Source: DASPKM01 sp963817075
GTDB taxonomy: Bacteria; Bacteroidota; Bacteroidia; Chitinophagales; Chitinophagaceae
Reading direction: 5' to 3'
Assembly (NCBI GenBank): GCA_963817075.1
Contig: CAWFMT010000005.1
Span: forward strand, 1 to 64,000
DNA length: 64,000 nt
Shown: one piece after another, positions 27,701 to 36,108 of the stretch
Numbering within the stretch: position 1 is the first letter of the stretch
Layout: each line of letters begins with the position of its first letter
Translations under genes and position numbers: made by a program
The notes under the pieces: generated by a model
Seen by the model: the letters and a program-made list of their open reading frames with translations, nothing else
Databases searched by the model: none
Told to the model about the DNA's origin: nothing

Positions 27701-27896
27701 TCATATAAAGCCAACAACACTTCGCGGAATACAGGTTCTGACTTCATCAGGACAAACTGTGTTCAGCAGAAATTTCAACGGGAATGCACAGTCAATGATG
27801 TCGATAGATCTGAGTCCATATGCAGCAGGAATTTATGTTGTTAGATTGATCTATAATGATAAGGTCATCAGCGAAAGAGTAGTTAAACGTAGATAG
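24768..27896 (+). CDS. Secreted M43 (pappalysin-like) metalloprotease with T9SS C-terminal sorting domain
   Basis: 1042 aa, TTG start, signal peptide 1-23 (VAVNAQ). The catalytic domain spans about 80-350. The zinc motif HELGHFFYLWH has ligands His246, His250 and His256 and catalytic Glu247. The metzincin Gly at position 253 is Tyr. A Met-turn-like MNYMNY follows DDTPDETGG. Two CARDB-like beta domains (LNNLAPGQDTTL, GQITNIPAGTHVLTV) alternate with two jelly-roll or MAM-like domains (FTESFGTASMPPANW, FEGFENATFPPPNW). The last ~85 residues (LITPNPFNTSFSI...GIYVVRLIYNDKVISERVVKR) form a type A T9SS sorting domain, so the protein is exported through the outer membrane by the PorU/PorV system encoded in this window and anchored or released there. 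Confidence 0.88.
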   Translation: MRNSTLSSAFAGIFLFLTVAVNAQKRAVPDKSCRTMEVLDKMIRDNPGLVEQWRLEGERLFKAAQDRVVGGEQQGPTAGEIMIPIVFHLVGSSATLNSIPDRDIYNQLEILNIDFAGKKAAHFKNVMSPTMAALIADIPVRFVLARRDPAGNLTSGIERRVTTQTFTSGTVNDLKTNATGGLDSWDNTKYVNVWCATFSDGLLGQATFPFMTPVSNQGVAIDLVTLGGNTCITYDPLYDEGKSLSHELGHFFYLWHAWSDDGGACGDVDFRLQTGWPLTGLAIVDDTPDETGGTSSLWGNISGIYGDNCTPAAPGIMYMNYMNYFDDRSTFGFSKNQKERVIQTIDLYRASLKTTNGGTPPSAITDAYLVSLTPFGKCDTRAIMVNNSPLRATIRNYGTTNLSSVRLNVVVDAGAATSTVFTLNNLAPGQDTTLLLPNISITAGNHLITIYVSSPNSGTDNFLNNDTLSSRVTITGAPISAPFTESFGTASMPPANWLLNNPQSATWTRTTTAGFTAAGAATVANYNYNGPGQLDELITPPINFGIFDSSALTFQVAHGRYSNNTYDWDGLEVLVSGDGGYSYTLVYKKTSNELQTVPGITSSSFSPLLDQTKWRKESISLTPYIVPGQSMIIKFRNVNAFGNNTYLDDISVSAVNLLRRDAAPISILNVPAFICAGGSINPSVTFGSNGLDPLTSVKVNFRLDNGTPSSVTWTGSIIKGQTATVALGQITNIPAGTHVLTVYTSDPNGLPDQVLSNDTIRVSFVVFGPTPAPIFEGFENATFPPPNWAVTNQDGQGTWFRTTAASKSGAASAVIDNYNYDAKGTNDDLWSPIVSFTGIDSAFLTFELAHATYLYPGSTGLPLDSLWIYVTKDCGTTLIPVYGKWGEDLQTVNDPNAPFTDLFVPRVSSQWRKETVDLTQFFGASGSAQLIFRAKGNFGNTLLLDDINITTKTLPAKLKQNGYLITPNPFNTSFSIQHHIKPTTLRGIQVLTSSGQTVFSRNFNGNAQSMMSIDLSPYAAGIYVVRLIYNDKVISERVVKRR

Positions 27897-27925
27897 ATAA
27901 TGCGTTTCGTTTTACACATGAAAAT

Positions 27926-27953
27926 GTCCCGCCGCAAAGCGGGACTTTTTTTT
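27926..27953 (+). terminator. Rho-independent terminator of the metalloprotease gene
   Basis: GTCCCGC (27926-27932) / GCGGGAC (27939-27945), 7-bp perfect GC-rich stem with loop CGCAAA, followed by eight T. It lies 29 bases after the stop. Confidence 0.9.
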
Positions 27954-27960
27954 AAGGTAA

Positions 27961-28045
27961 GCCCTGAGCGAAGTCGAAGGGTTGGCTATTCAGATCGAGC
28001 GAAGTCGAGATCTGAAAAGTCTGGAAACCTGGCGCCCTGGCAGTA
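27961..28045. repeat. Solo GAGCGAAGTCGA two-part repeat plus degenerate TTAACCGC element
   Basis: CCCTGAGCGAAGTCGAAGGG, then CAGATCGAGCGAAGTCGAGA and TCTG: the same pair of elements in the same order as one unit of the 70-bp array at 40.4-41.0 kb. Beyond it, reading from the trmD stop on the minus strand, TTTTACTGCCAGGGCGCCAGG is a degenerate TTAACCGCCAGG element. Confidence 0.8.
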
Positions 28046-28052
28046 AAAATTC

Positions 28053-28735
28053 TTAATCCTCCCCCTTTATCAAATCTGGTCTTCTCTCTGTTGTTCTGAG
28101 TAATGACTGCTCATGCCGCCAGTCTTCAATTTTTTTGGGATCGCCGGATAACAAAATTTCCGGAACTTTCCATCCGCGAAATTCCGCAGGTCTCGTATAA
28201 ACAGGAGGGGCGAGGATATTATCCTGAAAGGAATCGAACAAGGCAGAGGTTTCATCGTTAAGAACGCCAGGGATCAATCTTCCTATTGCATCCACCAGCA
28301 CAGCAGCAGCAAGTTCCCCACCGCTTAGAACATAATCGCCAATAGAAATTTCCCTTGTAACAAAATGCTCGCGGATTCGCTCATCAATTCCTTTATAATG
28401 TCCGCAGATCAATAAAATATTTTTCTTGAGTGATAATTGGTTGGCCATTTTTTGATCGAACAAATCCCCATCCGGGTCAAAAAGATTATTTCGTCAAATT
28501 TATTTTCGGTAGAAAGTTCGTCGATCGCATTGGCAAGAGGTTCGCACATCATCACCATCCCTGCTCCTCCCCCGAATTGATAATCATCCACCTGTCCATA
28601 ATCATTTACTGCCCATTTTCGAAGCTGGTGAATATGCACATCCAGCAGACCCTTCTCGCGGGCACGTTTCATTATTGAATGCCCCAATGGACTTTCCAGT
28701 AATTCAGGAAGGACAGAGATGATATCAATTTTCAT
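28053..28735 (-). pseudogene. trmD: tRNA (guanine-37-N1)-methyltransferase TrmD, one frameshift
   Basis: Makes m1G37 in tRNAs that read CNN codons, preventing +1 slippage; normally essential. The first piece (28735 to about 28478) has the N-terminal knotted domain (IDIISVLPELLESPLGHSI, DYQFGGGAGMVM). The second (about 28476-28053) has the SAM-binding trefoil knot (CGHYKGIDERI, EISIGDYVLSGGELAA), the C-terminal domain (PVYTRPAEFRGWKVPEILLSGDP) and the HEQSLLRTTERRPDLI tail. The break is at ACCCGGATGGG: one more C restores FLTPDGDLFDQ, the standard family sequence. A C run one base short is typical of sequencing error, and a dead trmD would be surprising. It is detached from the rpsP-rimM group. 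Confidence 0.9.
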
Positions 28736-28780
28736 TAGCCAAAGATAGTTCGCGACTCGCTAGTCCTGGTTTGTGGAAAT

Positions 28781-28811
28781 AAAAAGGCCATCGTCAGAAT
28801 TGAAGATGGCC
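28781..28811 (-). terminator. Rho-independent terminator of the LolA-like gene
   Basis: On the minus strand GGCCATC (28811-28805), a 12-nt loop and GATGGCC (28792-28786) are followed by TTTTTATT. It lies 25 bases after the stop. Confidence 0.8.
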
Positions 28812-28836
28812 GCAATTTATTAGGTTAGAAGAGATA

Positions 28837-29556
28837 TTATGATTTTGGCATATCAAAGATCTTCGGATCTATTTCCTTATTGAATTCAACCTTTGTAACA
28901 TTAATTGTGATTTCAAAACCCTGATTTGTAACTGTGGTATATGGTATTACATATCCCACATCAGTTTTCTTGTAGTTTGAGAACGTTGCAACCGATGTTA
29001 CTTCCTGTCCATTAATGTTGGTCGTACTTTCTCTCTTAAGCAAATAATAAGTAGTAGGATCAAGAAAATAAAAGATGTTCTTTCCATCCTTATTTGTAAG
29101 CTTGATCTTAATAGCATCAACTCCCTCAACTTTCTCTTTTCCATTCAACTCTACCTTGCTACCTTTCTCCGCATAGTTAAATAGATCTCCACCCATGTCA
29201 AAAGAGGATTGCGCAGCTTTCACCTGATCTTCTGGTAATGGTTGTGCATCGCTCACACCTGCAAGCGGATTTATCATCCAGCCCCCGGTTGGAGTTACAA
29301 CCTGAATAATATCCTGACCATTAAAAGTTGCTTTGTTATGAAAGCCTTTTCCTACCAGAATTGTGGTTTTACTCTCCAGGGTGGAACCCATAACAGAAAG
29401 TTCAGCATCTGTAATCTGGCTTTTTATACTTGTAACAACATCTTTACCGCCGATTGCTTGGACATATTTCCCAATAACTTCCTCAACCGTTTGGGCCTGA
29501 GTACTGATTGATCCGGCCATAGCTATTGTAACAAGAACTGTTCTGATAATCTGCAT
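28837..29556 (-). CDS. LolA-like outer-membrane lipoprotein-sorting family protein
   Basis: 239 aa with a signal peptide (1-22, STQAQ). The mature protein begins VEEVIGKYVQAIGGKDVVTSIKSQ, which matches the start of LolA/LolB-like half-barrels in Bacteroidota. Repeated antiparallel strands follow (KTTILVGKGFHNKATFNGQDIIQV, DAIKIKLTNKDGKNIFYFLDPTTYYLLKRE) and the ending IDPKIFDMPK. These proteins carry lipid moieties in the periplasm. A true LolA role is not established: several paralogues per genome are common. Monocistronic, with its own terminator. Confidence 0.72.
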   Translation of the reverse strand: MQIIRTVLVTIAMAGSISTQAQTVEEVIGKYVQAIGGKDVVTSIKSQITDAELSVMGSTLESKTTILVGKGFHNKATFNGQDIIQVVTPTGGWMINPLAGVSDAQPLPEDQVKAAQSSFDMGGDLFNYAEKGSKVELNGKEKVEGVDAIKIKLTNKDGKNIFYFLDPTTYYLLKRESTTNINGQEVTSVATFSNYKKTDVGYVIPYTTVTNQGFEITINVTKVEFNKEIDPKIFDMPKS

Positions 29557-29738
29557 TTTTTATTTTTTTGTTGGATAAAAAGAAAACATTTTGATACTCG
29601 GTATCTTGTGCGAAGAGTAATTCTTCTTGATTAAATACCCTTGGTTGAAAAGGATCACAAATATAGGTCCGCAATCACAGAATGAAGGATGGGGTTTATA
29701 GATTTAGGTTAATAATATGTTTTACAAAAAGAATTGAG

Positions 29739-31406
29739 ATGAAGTTCAGTATTAGGGGAAATTTAATAGATATTCTTCAACGGGAAATTTATCCTGCAGA
29801 GGTTTTTATTGAAAACGGGTTCATCCGCAACATTCATCGGTTTGAAAATAATTTAAATCTAAATCCTGAAGACCAGGGCTATATTCTGCCTGGATTTATC
29901 GATTCACATGTACATATTGAAAGTTCCATGCTTGTCCCAAGCGAATTCGCTCGCCTTGCAGTTGTACATGGAACTGTTGCTACAGTAAGTGATCCACATG
30001 AAATTGCGAACGTATGCGGACTGGAAGGGGTTGATTACATGATGAAGAACGGAAAAAAGGTTCCTTTTAAATTCTATTTCGGCGCACCAAGCTGTGTTCC
30101 GGCGACTGAATTTGAAACTGCTGGCGGGAGGCTGAATGCTTCCGATGTTGAGAACCTGATGAAGCGCAAAGAGGTAAAATACCTTAGTGAGATGATGAAT
30201 TTTCCAGGCGTTTTAAATGCAGATCCAGTGGTAATGGAAAAGATTGGATCGGCCATTGCCGCCAATAAGCCAATCGATGGACATGCTCCTGGTCTGACTG
30301 GTAATTTGGCCAAGACATATATAGAAGCGGGAAGAGGATCTGGAGAGGTTGTGATCAGTACGGATCACGAATGTTTTACCAGGGAAGAAGCTTTGGATAA
30401 ACTCAAGTATGGAATGAAGATCATCATCCGTGAAGGAAGTGCTGCCCGCAATTTTGAAGCATTGGTTGATCTCTTGAACGATTACCCTGACCACATAATG
30501 TTTTGCAGTGATGACAAACATCCTGATAGCCTTGTTGAAGGTCATATCAATATTCTTTGTGCAAGGTCCGTTGCCAAAGGAATCGACGTATTCAATGTTC
30601 TCAAGGCGGCTTGTCTTAACCCGGTCTTTCATTATAATCTTGATGTTGGACTTTTAAAAGTGGGTGACCCTGCAGATCTGATAGTTGTTAAGGATTTAAA
30701 AGATTTCGAAGTAATTAAAACACACATCAACGGGATCTTAGTAGCAGAGAATGGAGAAACAAGAATCGACCATCAAACTTCATCCGTCATAAACAATTTC
30801 AAATGCAAGAAGAAATCAATCGGTGAATTTGAGTACAGGGCCATCGATGGTAAATTGACTCCAGAATTCCCGGTTATAGAAGCATTGGATGGTCAACTCA
30901 TCACAAATAAAATATTTCTTAATCCCAAACTTGAAGATGGATTATTAGTATCTGATACGGAAAATGATCTATTGAAAATAGTAGTCATAAACCGGTATGG
31001 AGATGCACCAATTACAAAAGCCTTTATCAAAAATTTCGGACTTTCGCAAGGTGCACTTGCTTCTTCTGTTGCTCATGATTCGCATAACATAGTAGCGGTT
31101 GGAACAGATGACGAAAGTCTATCTAGGGCGGTTAATCTTATCATTGATCATAAAGGAGGAATTTCATGTGTGAAAGAAAATCTTGAAATGATTGTGCCCT
31201 TGCCTGTGGGTGGTTTGATGAGTACCGAGGATGGCTACAAAGTGGCAGAATTGTATTCCTATATTGATAAAGCTGCAAAAGATGCGGGGAGTAAATTATC
31301 ATCCCCTTTCATGACACTTTCATTCATGGCCCTACTGGTAATCCCGCATTTGAAACTGAGCGATAAAGGGCTTTTTGACGGAGACAATTTTTCTTTGATT
31401 GAATAA
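29739..31406 (+). CDS. ade: Adenine deaminase
   Basis: 555 aa from the ATG at 29739; an in-frame ATG at 29682 would add a poor N-terminal extension. Amidohydrolase-superfamily enzyme that converts adenine to hypoxanthine and ammonia in purine salvage. The metal motif is FIDSHVHIESSML. Further signatures are SDPHEIANVCG, GHAPGLTG, STDHECFTREEALDKL and CSDDKHPDSLVEGH. The C-terminal ADE-specific domain has FGLSQGALASSVAHDSHNIVAVG and GGISCV. All metal ligands are visible. Together with upp 1.3 kb downstream it gives the locus a base-salvage theme, although anmK on the opposite strand separates them. Confidence 0.93.
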   Translation: MKFSIRGNLIDILQREIYPAEVFIENGFIRNIHRFENNLNLNPEDQGYILPGFIDSHVHIESSMLVPSEFARLAVVHGTVATVSDPHEIANVCGLEGVDYMMKNGKKVPFKFYFGAPSCVPATEFETAGGRLNASDVENLMKRKEVKYLSEMMNFPGVLNADPVVMEKIGSAIAANKPIDGHAPGLTGNLAKTYIEAGRGSGEVVISTDHECFTREEALDKLKYGMKIIIREGSAARNFEALVDLLNDYPDHIMFCSDDKHPDSLVEGHINILCARSVAKGIDVFNVLKAACLNPVFHYNLDVGLLKVGDPADLIVVKDLKDFEVIKTHINGILVAENGETRIDHQTSSVINNFKCKKKSIGEFEYRAIDGKLTPEFPVIEALDGQLITNKIFLNPKLEDGLLVSDTENDLLKIVVINRYGDAPITKAFIKNFGLSQGALASSVAHDSHNIVAVGTDDESLSRAVNLIIDHKGGISCVKENLEMIVPLPVGGLMSTEDGYKVAELYSYIDKAAKDAGSKLSSPFMTLSFMALLVIPHLKLSDKGLFDGDNFSLIE

Positions 31407-31502
31407 TATAAATAAGAATTCACCGCAGAGAAGCAGAGAAAATGAGATAGCGCAGAGTAGAGATTAAATTTCAAAATTTCCCAATTCCAAAACTTCAAAA
31501 TC

Positions 31503-32621
31503 TCAGCTCTGACCAATCCAAACAGCACCACCGATGCTGTCACGCCTGGCTCCAGTGACTGAGCCCAATAAATTGTTCTCTTCCCTCCATCTGAGGACCC
31601 CAATCAAACCCATGATCAAGGCTTCTTTGTATTGGACGAGATTCTTTTCAGCAACTACAACTTCAACGTTGATAGATTGCAATTCCTGGCGAAGTCTTTC
31701 AACAACAAAATCATTGAAAGCGCCTCCTCCGGTTATCAGGAGATTACTTTGAACATCAGAACCAGCATTTTGAATTTTTCTAACTTTATCTATGGATTGC
31801 TTTATCTGGAAAACGATATGTTCCACCATTGTTCTTAATGCATCTCTGACTTCCAGGCCGGAATTCTTGATCGCCGGGTATATGATCTCTGTACCGAAAT
31901 CATTGGCCAGGGACTTGGGAAAAGGTTGTTCATAATAATCATAGGAATTTAGTTGATCCAATAACTTCTGATCAACATTCCCTTGTGATGCTTTTCTTCC
32001 GCCTTCATCAAATTCATCTCCATCCTGGGCAACAAGCAGGTTTAACACCCGGTTTGCAGGAGAAACATCAAAAGCAATCTTTGATGGAAGATTATCCAGA
32101 CCAGTAATATTTGCTGACAGATTTGCAATTCCACCAAGATTTAAGAAATAATCAAATCCGGGGAGGAGAAGTCTTTCTCCAATTGGAACGATAGGCGCAC
32201 CTTGTCCATTGAGGGCCACATCCAGGGCTCTGAGATCTGTCACTGTGTTGATTCCTGTTTCCGCGGCTATGGCAGCACCATCTCCTAACTGAGCGGTCAT
32301 TTTTTGAGGTGGCATATGGAAGGTGGTATGACCATGCGATCCTATCAATTGAACCTGGTACTCGATCTTTTTCTCACTGATAAATCTATTTACCTCCTTA
32401 CCTATATAATGGCCATAGTCTGAATGTAATAGCAGATAGTCTCTTGCACTAAGCTGTGTTGCGTTGGAAAGCCTCTTTTGCCATTCGCTGGAATAAGGAT
32501 AGCAATTTGCATGAACGATTTCATAGTTCCATTTTCCAGATATTTCCTGGAGGTGAGCATAACAAATGTCGAGACCATCCAGCGAACTTCCGCTCATGAG
32601 ACCGATTACGCGGTAAACCAT
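31503..32621 (-). CDS. anmK: Anhydro-N-acetylmuramic acid kinase
   Basis: 372 aa from the ATG at 32621; a TTG at 32630 would add three residues. Phosphorylates and opens 1,6-anhydro-MurNAc to MurNAc-6-phosphate in peptidoglycan recycling. The family motifs are all present: YRVIGLMSGSSLDGLD at the N-terminus, GSHGHTTFH, QLGDGAAIAAETGI, VTDLRALDVALNGQGAPIVP, NLGGIANLS and the ATP-binding LLITGGGAFNDFVVERL. No amidase, permease or MurQ gene adjoins it. Intergenic DNA downstream has GCAGAGAAGCAGAG microrepeats and no terminator. Confidence 0.94.
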   Translation of the reverse strand: MVYRVIGLMSGSSLDGLDICYAHLQEISGKWNYEIVHANCYPYSSEWQKRLSNATQLSARDYLLLHSDYGHYIGKEVNRFISEKKIEYQVQLIGSHGHTTFHMPPQKMTAQLGDGAAIAAETGINTVTDLRALDVALNGQGAPIVPIGERLLLPGFDYFLNLGGIANLSANITGLDNLPSKIAFDVSPANRVLNLLVAQDGDEFDEGGRKASQGNVDQKLLDQLNSYDYYEQPFPKSLANDFGTEIIYPAIKNSGLEVRDALRTMVEHIVFQIKQSIDKVRKIQNAGSDVQSNLLITGGGAFNDFVVERLRQELQSINVEVVVAEKNLVQYKEALIMGLIGVLRWREENNLLGSVTGARRDSIGGAVWIGQS

Positions 32622-32740
32622 TGCCAACAATAGATTTTTCTTGAAAATTTATTAAAAGCTTCTTCCTGAAAATATATTTTTTGCCGTCAATAGGGGACTT
32701 TAGATTTGTTCAAAAATAGGTATTGGGGTGGTAAGTGTTT

Positions 32741-33430
32741 ATGAAATCTGCAACTGAAAATCTACAGTCAAAAACGGGAATGGTTGTCAACTTGAGTGAC
32801 CATTATTCACTTCTTTGCGATTGGGTGAGTGAACTAAGGGACGAGGCTGTGCAAAGGGACCGAATGCGATTTCGGAGAAATCTTGAACGCATTGGTGAGG
32901 TTGCGGCAATTGAGATTAGCAAAACGATGGAATTTGAGGAAAAGGACATTGAAACTCCCCTTGGAACGGCAGTTTGCAGAGTCCTCAAGAAACAACCCGT
33001 ACTTGGTACTATTCTTCGTGCTGGAGTTCCATTGCACCAGGGATTATTAAACTACTTCGACAAGGCAGATAACGCCTTTATTTCAGCTTATCGCAAGCAT
33101 CACCGGGATGGAACTTTTGAGATAAATCTTGAATATATCTCCTGTCCTGATCTGGATGGAAGGATTCTTATCCTGTGTGATCCTATGCTTGCAACAGGTT
33201 CCTCGCTGGTCAAAACGATTCAATATCTCAAGGACGAGGGCCCACCTCTACATATTCATATTGTTACAGCTATTGCCTGTACGGTTGGTATTGAGTATCT
33301 TAAACGTGAAGAGCCCAGCGTAACCATTTGGTGTGGCGATATAGACGATGAACTAACCGCTAAGGGGTACATTGTGCCAGGCCTGGGGGATGCCGGGGAT
33401 CTAGCTTTTGGAACCAAGACCCAGATGTAA
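32741..33430 (+). CDS. upp: Uracil phosphoribosyltransferase
   Basis: 229 aa from the ATG at 32741; a GTG six bases upstream is in frame. Converts uracil plus PRPP to UMP in pyrimidine salvage. PRPP loop: LILCDPMLATGSSLVKTI. Other signatures: TILRAGVPLHQGLL (dimer/PRPP region), IHIVTAIACTVGIEYL and the C-terminal uracil-binding YIVPGLGDAGDLAFGT. The N-terminal half is more divergent than in typical UPRTs (Bacteroidota variant). It stands alone, 123 bases upstream of the porP-like gene. Confidence 0.92.
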   Translation: MKSATENLQSKTGMVVNLSDHYSLLCDWVSELRDEAVQRDRMRFRRNLERIGEVAAIEISKTMEFEEKDIETPLGTAVCRVLKKQPVLGTILRAGVPLHQGLLNYFDKADNAFISAYRKHHRDGTFEINLEYISCPDLDGRILILCDPMLATGSSLVKTIQYLKDEGPPLHIHIVTAIACTVGIEYLKREEPSVTIWCGDIDDELTAKGYIVPGLGDAGDLAFGTKTQM

Positions 33431-33553
33431 TTCAGCTGAAGCAGCGTACTGGTATCGGCAACGGTCAGGTAAATAGGACCGTATTAAAAATTAACAAGTA
33501 CAGGCACAGCAATTTTTGTATTTTACCTTTCCAATTCTAACTATTTAATCCAG

Positions 33554-34570
33554 ATGAAGAAATTTGCACTGCTGGTGATAATGGGCTTCTCCCTTTTGAA
33601 TGCTACTGCTCAGGATCCGAATTTCTCCCAATTCTTCGCTTCTCCATTGAGTCTCAATCCTGCGCTGACTGGTAAATTCAATGGAACATTCAGGGTGGCC
33701 GGAAATTACAGAAACCAATGGCCAACAATAAGCAATGCATTTATTACTTCCACAGCCTCTGTTGATTTTGGCGTTATGCCGGGCAGAATTTCAGAACTTG
33801 ACACCTGGGGTGTGGGCTTCATGGCCATGACAGATAAAACAGCTAATGGTATCTTAAGCAGTAATTATTTTGCATTCACTACAGCCTATCATAAGGGACT
33901 TGATGTTGATGGATTGCACCAGATAGGGGTAGGTTTCCAGGGCACATATGCTTCTAAAAGACTGGACGGCACCAAACTTAATTTTGAAGAAGAACTTGAT
34001 CAATTCGGTGGATGGACCAATCCTACTACTGAACCTGTAAATGACCGTCAGGTGAATGTCAATTATCTCGATTTTACAGCCGGTGTTCTATATAATGGAT
34101 CCACTAACGGCTATAATAATTTTTATTTCGGGGCTTCCATGTATCATATTAATCGCCCTAAGGAAAGCTTCATGGGCGATGGTTTTTACATTCTAAATCC
34201 ACGTGTAACGATTCATGCAGGTGGATACTTTCCTGTTTCAACCAATGCCATGGTGCATCTCAGCAGCTTGCACAGCAGGCAGGCAGGCGCGGTCAATACT
34301 GTAATTGGAGGTGCTGTTTCTTTCAACCTGAATAATGATATGGAAGAAAACCCAACCAATGTATATTTTGGAAGCTGGCTGCGTTTCAATGATGCAATCA
34401 TTCCTTATATGGGATTGGAGTTTGGCGAATTCAGATTGGGTGCATCTTACGATGTGAATGTTTCAAGTTTGAATGCTGCCTCGCTTCGTCGTGGTGGGAT
34501 CGAGCTTTCTCTTATCTACACCAAGAGACCACCAGATGGCAGGCCTAGAATTCCGTGTCCAAAATATTAA
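33554..34570 (+). CDS. PorP/SprF-family type IX secretion outer-membrane protein
   Basis: 338 aa with a signal peptide (1-19, ATAQ). The mature start DPNFSQFFASPLSLNPALTGKFNGTFRVAGNYRNQWP is the hallmark of the PorP/SprF family. It is an outer-membrane beta-barrel that works with the T9SS and often anchors or exports one partner adhesin of the SprB or gliding type. Such genes usually follow a gene for a giant exported protein. Here the upstream neighbour is upp, so this is an orphan copy and its partner is unknown. The C-terminus is KRPPDGRPRIPCPKY. Confidence 0.88.
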   Translation: MKKFALLVIMGFSLLNATAQDPNFSQFFASPLSLNPALTGKFNGTFRVAGNYRNQWPTISNAFITSTASVDFGVMPGRISELDTWGVGFMAMTDKTANGILSSNYFAFTTAYHKGLDVDGLHQIGVGFQGTYASKRLDGTKLNFEEELDQFGGWTNPTTEPVNDRQVNVNYLDFTAGVLYNGSTNGYNNFYFGASMYHINRPKESFMGDGFYILNPRVTIHAGGYFPVSTNAMVHLSSLHSRQAGAVNTVIGGAVSFNLNNDMEENPTNVYFGSWLRFNDAIIPYMGLEFGEFRLGASYDVNVSSLNAASLRRGGIELSLIYTKRPPDGRPRIPCPKY

Positions 34571-34606
34571 TCAGGTCCCAATTAATCTGGTCATTTTTTT
34601 TATTAA

Positions 34607-35248
34607 CTACGACTTTCTCCCACTTACATACAAGTTGTCTTTGACTATGAATCTATATGGCAATAGGGCATCAGGTCCTGCATAATCCACTCCTATCCTG
34701 GTAGTGATTGAAATAGATTTTCTCGAATAACGAAAGCCATCCTCCGCAATTCTTATTTCGCTATTGATAAGATCAAGACCTGAATGACCGGTAAAGATCC
34801 CAAGTGCTTTTGAAACATTTCCAGGCCCTCTTGTAATAGTGTTATCCAATAATTGCTTCCTGGTCCTCTCCTGCATTATTTCCACTCCAACCAGCGGTTC
34901 TACTGCCCTTATGAGAATAGCATGAGGTGTGCCGGAACTGTTTGTCACCACATTGAATAAATGATGAATTCCATAGCATAGATATACATAGGCAGTGCCT
35001 GGCTGACCGAACATCACCTCTGTTCGTGCAGTCCTTCTGTTTCCATATGCATGCGATGCTCTATCGACAGCACCATTGTAAGCTTCTGTTTCTACAATCC
35101 TACCAGCAGTAAACCGTTCATCGAAAAATGTAAACAGAATTTTACCGATAAGGTCCCGGGCTATTCTAACAACATCCTTACGATTGTAAAAGGAGCGTGG
35201 TAATACCTGATAACCATTCTCCAGCAAAATATTTCCTAAGTTTGACAT
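34607..35248 (-). CDS. DNA-3-methyladenine glycosylase, AAG/MPG type
   Basis: 213 aa from the ATG at 35248; upstream in-frame sequence does not look conserved. Removes alkylated purines and hypoxanthine from DNA in base-excision repair. Family motifs: LPRSFYNRKDVVRIARDLIGKIL, the catalytic region GRIVETEAYNGAVDRASHAYGNRRTART (Glu and the intercalating-loop region), GTAYVYLCYGIHHLFNVVT, RAVEP, and TRGPGNVSKALGI with TTRIGVDYAG near the end. Full length for bacterial members. Convergent with the porP-like gene. Confidence 0.93.
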   Translation of the reverse strand: MSNLGNILLENGYQVLPRSFYNRKDVVRIARDLIGKILFTFFDERFTAGRIVETEAYNGAVDRASHAYGNRRTARTEVMFGQPGTAYVYLCYGIHHLFNVVTNSSGTPHAILIRAVEPLVGVEIMQERTRKQLLDNTITRGPGNVSKALGIFTGHSGLDLINSEIRIAEDGFRYSRKSISITTRIGVDYAGPDALLPYRFIVKDNLYVSGRKS

Positions 35249-35325
35249 AGAGGGTGACAAATGTACGAAGCAGACAATCAGGTGAGTGCCAATTGAGATC
35301 GTCACGAACCATAAACTAAGGAGCC

Positions 35326-36108
35326 TTGCTAAAAGAAATCGTCATTGCCATTCAATCATACTTCAAGGCTCATCAATTCATAAGTAAGCATCGGTTGTGG
35401 AAATGGATATTAATCCCGGGCTTGTTATACGCTATTCTCTTCGTCGTTGGTATATATTTCTTCTGGCGTTCGGCCGATGGAGCTGTTTCTTACCTGAGTG
35501 AATTGTTCGGGATTGAAAAATGGCTGAGGGCGCAACAAAGCTCTGTCTTGAGTTTCTTCTTTATCCTGGCTGGCATGATGGTACGCCTGATCATGGTTTT
35601 CTTTTATTTCTCTCTTTTCAAATATATTTTCCTGATCATCGGTTCCCCCCTGTTTGCATACCTGAGTGAAAAAACAGAGGCCCTGATAGAAGGTAAAGAT
35701 TACCCCTTCAGTTTTTCTCAATTACTTAAAGATTCAGTTCGTGGGGTAAAACTGGCATTGCGCAACGCGATGTGGCAAACAGTGTATTCAGTTTCGATTT
35801 TGTTGTTATCCTTATTTCCAATAATAGGCTGGGTAACTCCGATCATATCCATGTTCATTGAATGTTACTACTATGGATTTTCCATGCTAGATTACAGTTG
35901 TGAGCGTCATAAACTTTCGCCCTCAGAAAGTATTGAGTTTATTGGAAAGCGAAAAGGACTTGCCATAGGGAATGGACTGGTATTCTACCTCATGCATGCC
36001 CTTCCAATTATAGGATGGATCCTGGCTCCGGCCTATGCTGTTATTGCCGCCACGCTCAGCCTATATCACCAGAATGAAACAGCATTTGCAAATACAAATC
36101 CCGAATAA
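35326..36108 (+). CDS. EI24/CysZ-like membrane protein
   Basis: 260 aa, with a TTG start preceded by AAGGAG eight bases upstream, one of the few Shine-Dalgarno-like sites in the window. It has about six hydrophobic segments (about 27-48, 70-110, 150-185, 215-245). The opening HRLWKWILIPGLLYAILF, the SPLFAYLSEKTEALIEG loop and the SFIGKRKGLAIGNGL-like amphipathic part match the EI24 family, which includes the sulfate-permease-associated CysZ. No cysteine biosynthesis genes lie nearby, so transport of sulfate is not implied. Its stop shares a base with the next start. Confidence 0.72.
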   Translation: MLKEIVIAIQSYFKAHQFISKHRLWKWILIPGLLYAILFVVGIYFFWRSADGAVSYLSELFGIEKWLRAQQSSVLSFFFILAGMMVRLIMVFFYFSLFKYIFLIIGSPLFAYLSEKTEALIEGKDYPFSFSQLLKDSVRGVKLALRNAMWQTVYSVSILLLSLFPIIGWVTPIISMFIECYYYGFSMLDYSCERHKLSPSESIEFIGKRKGLAIGNGLVFYLMHALPIIGWILAPAYAVIAATLSLYHQNETAFANTNPE

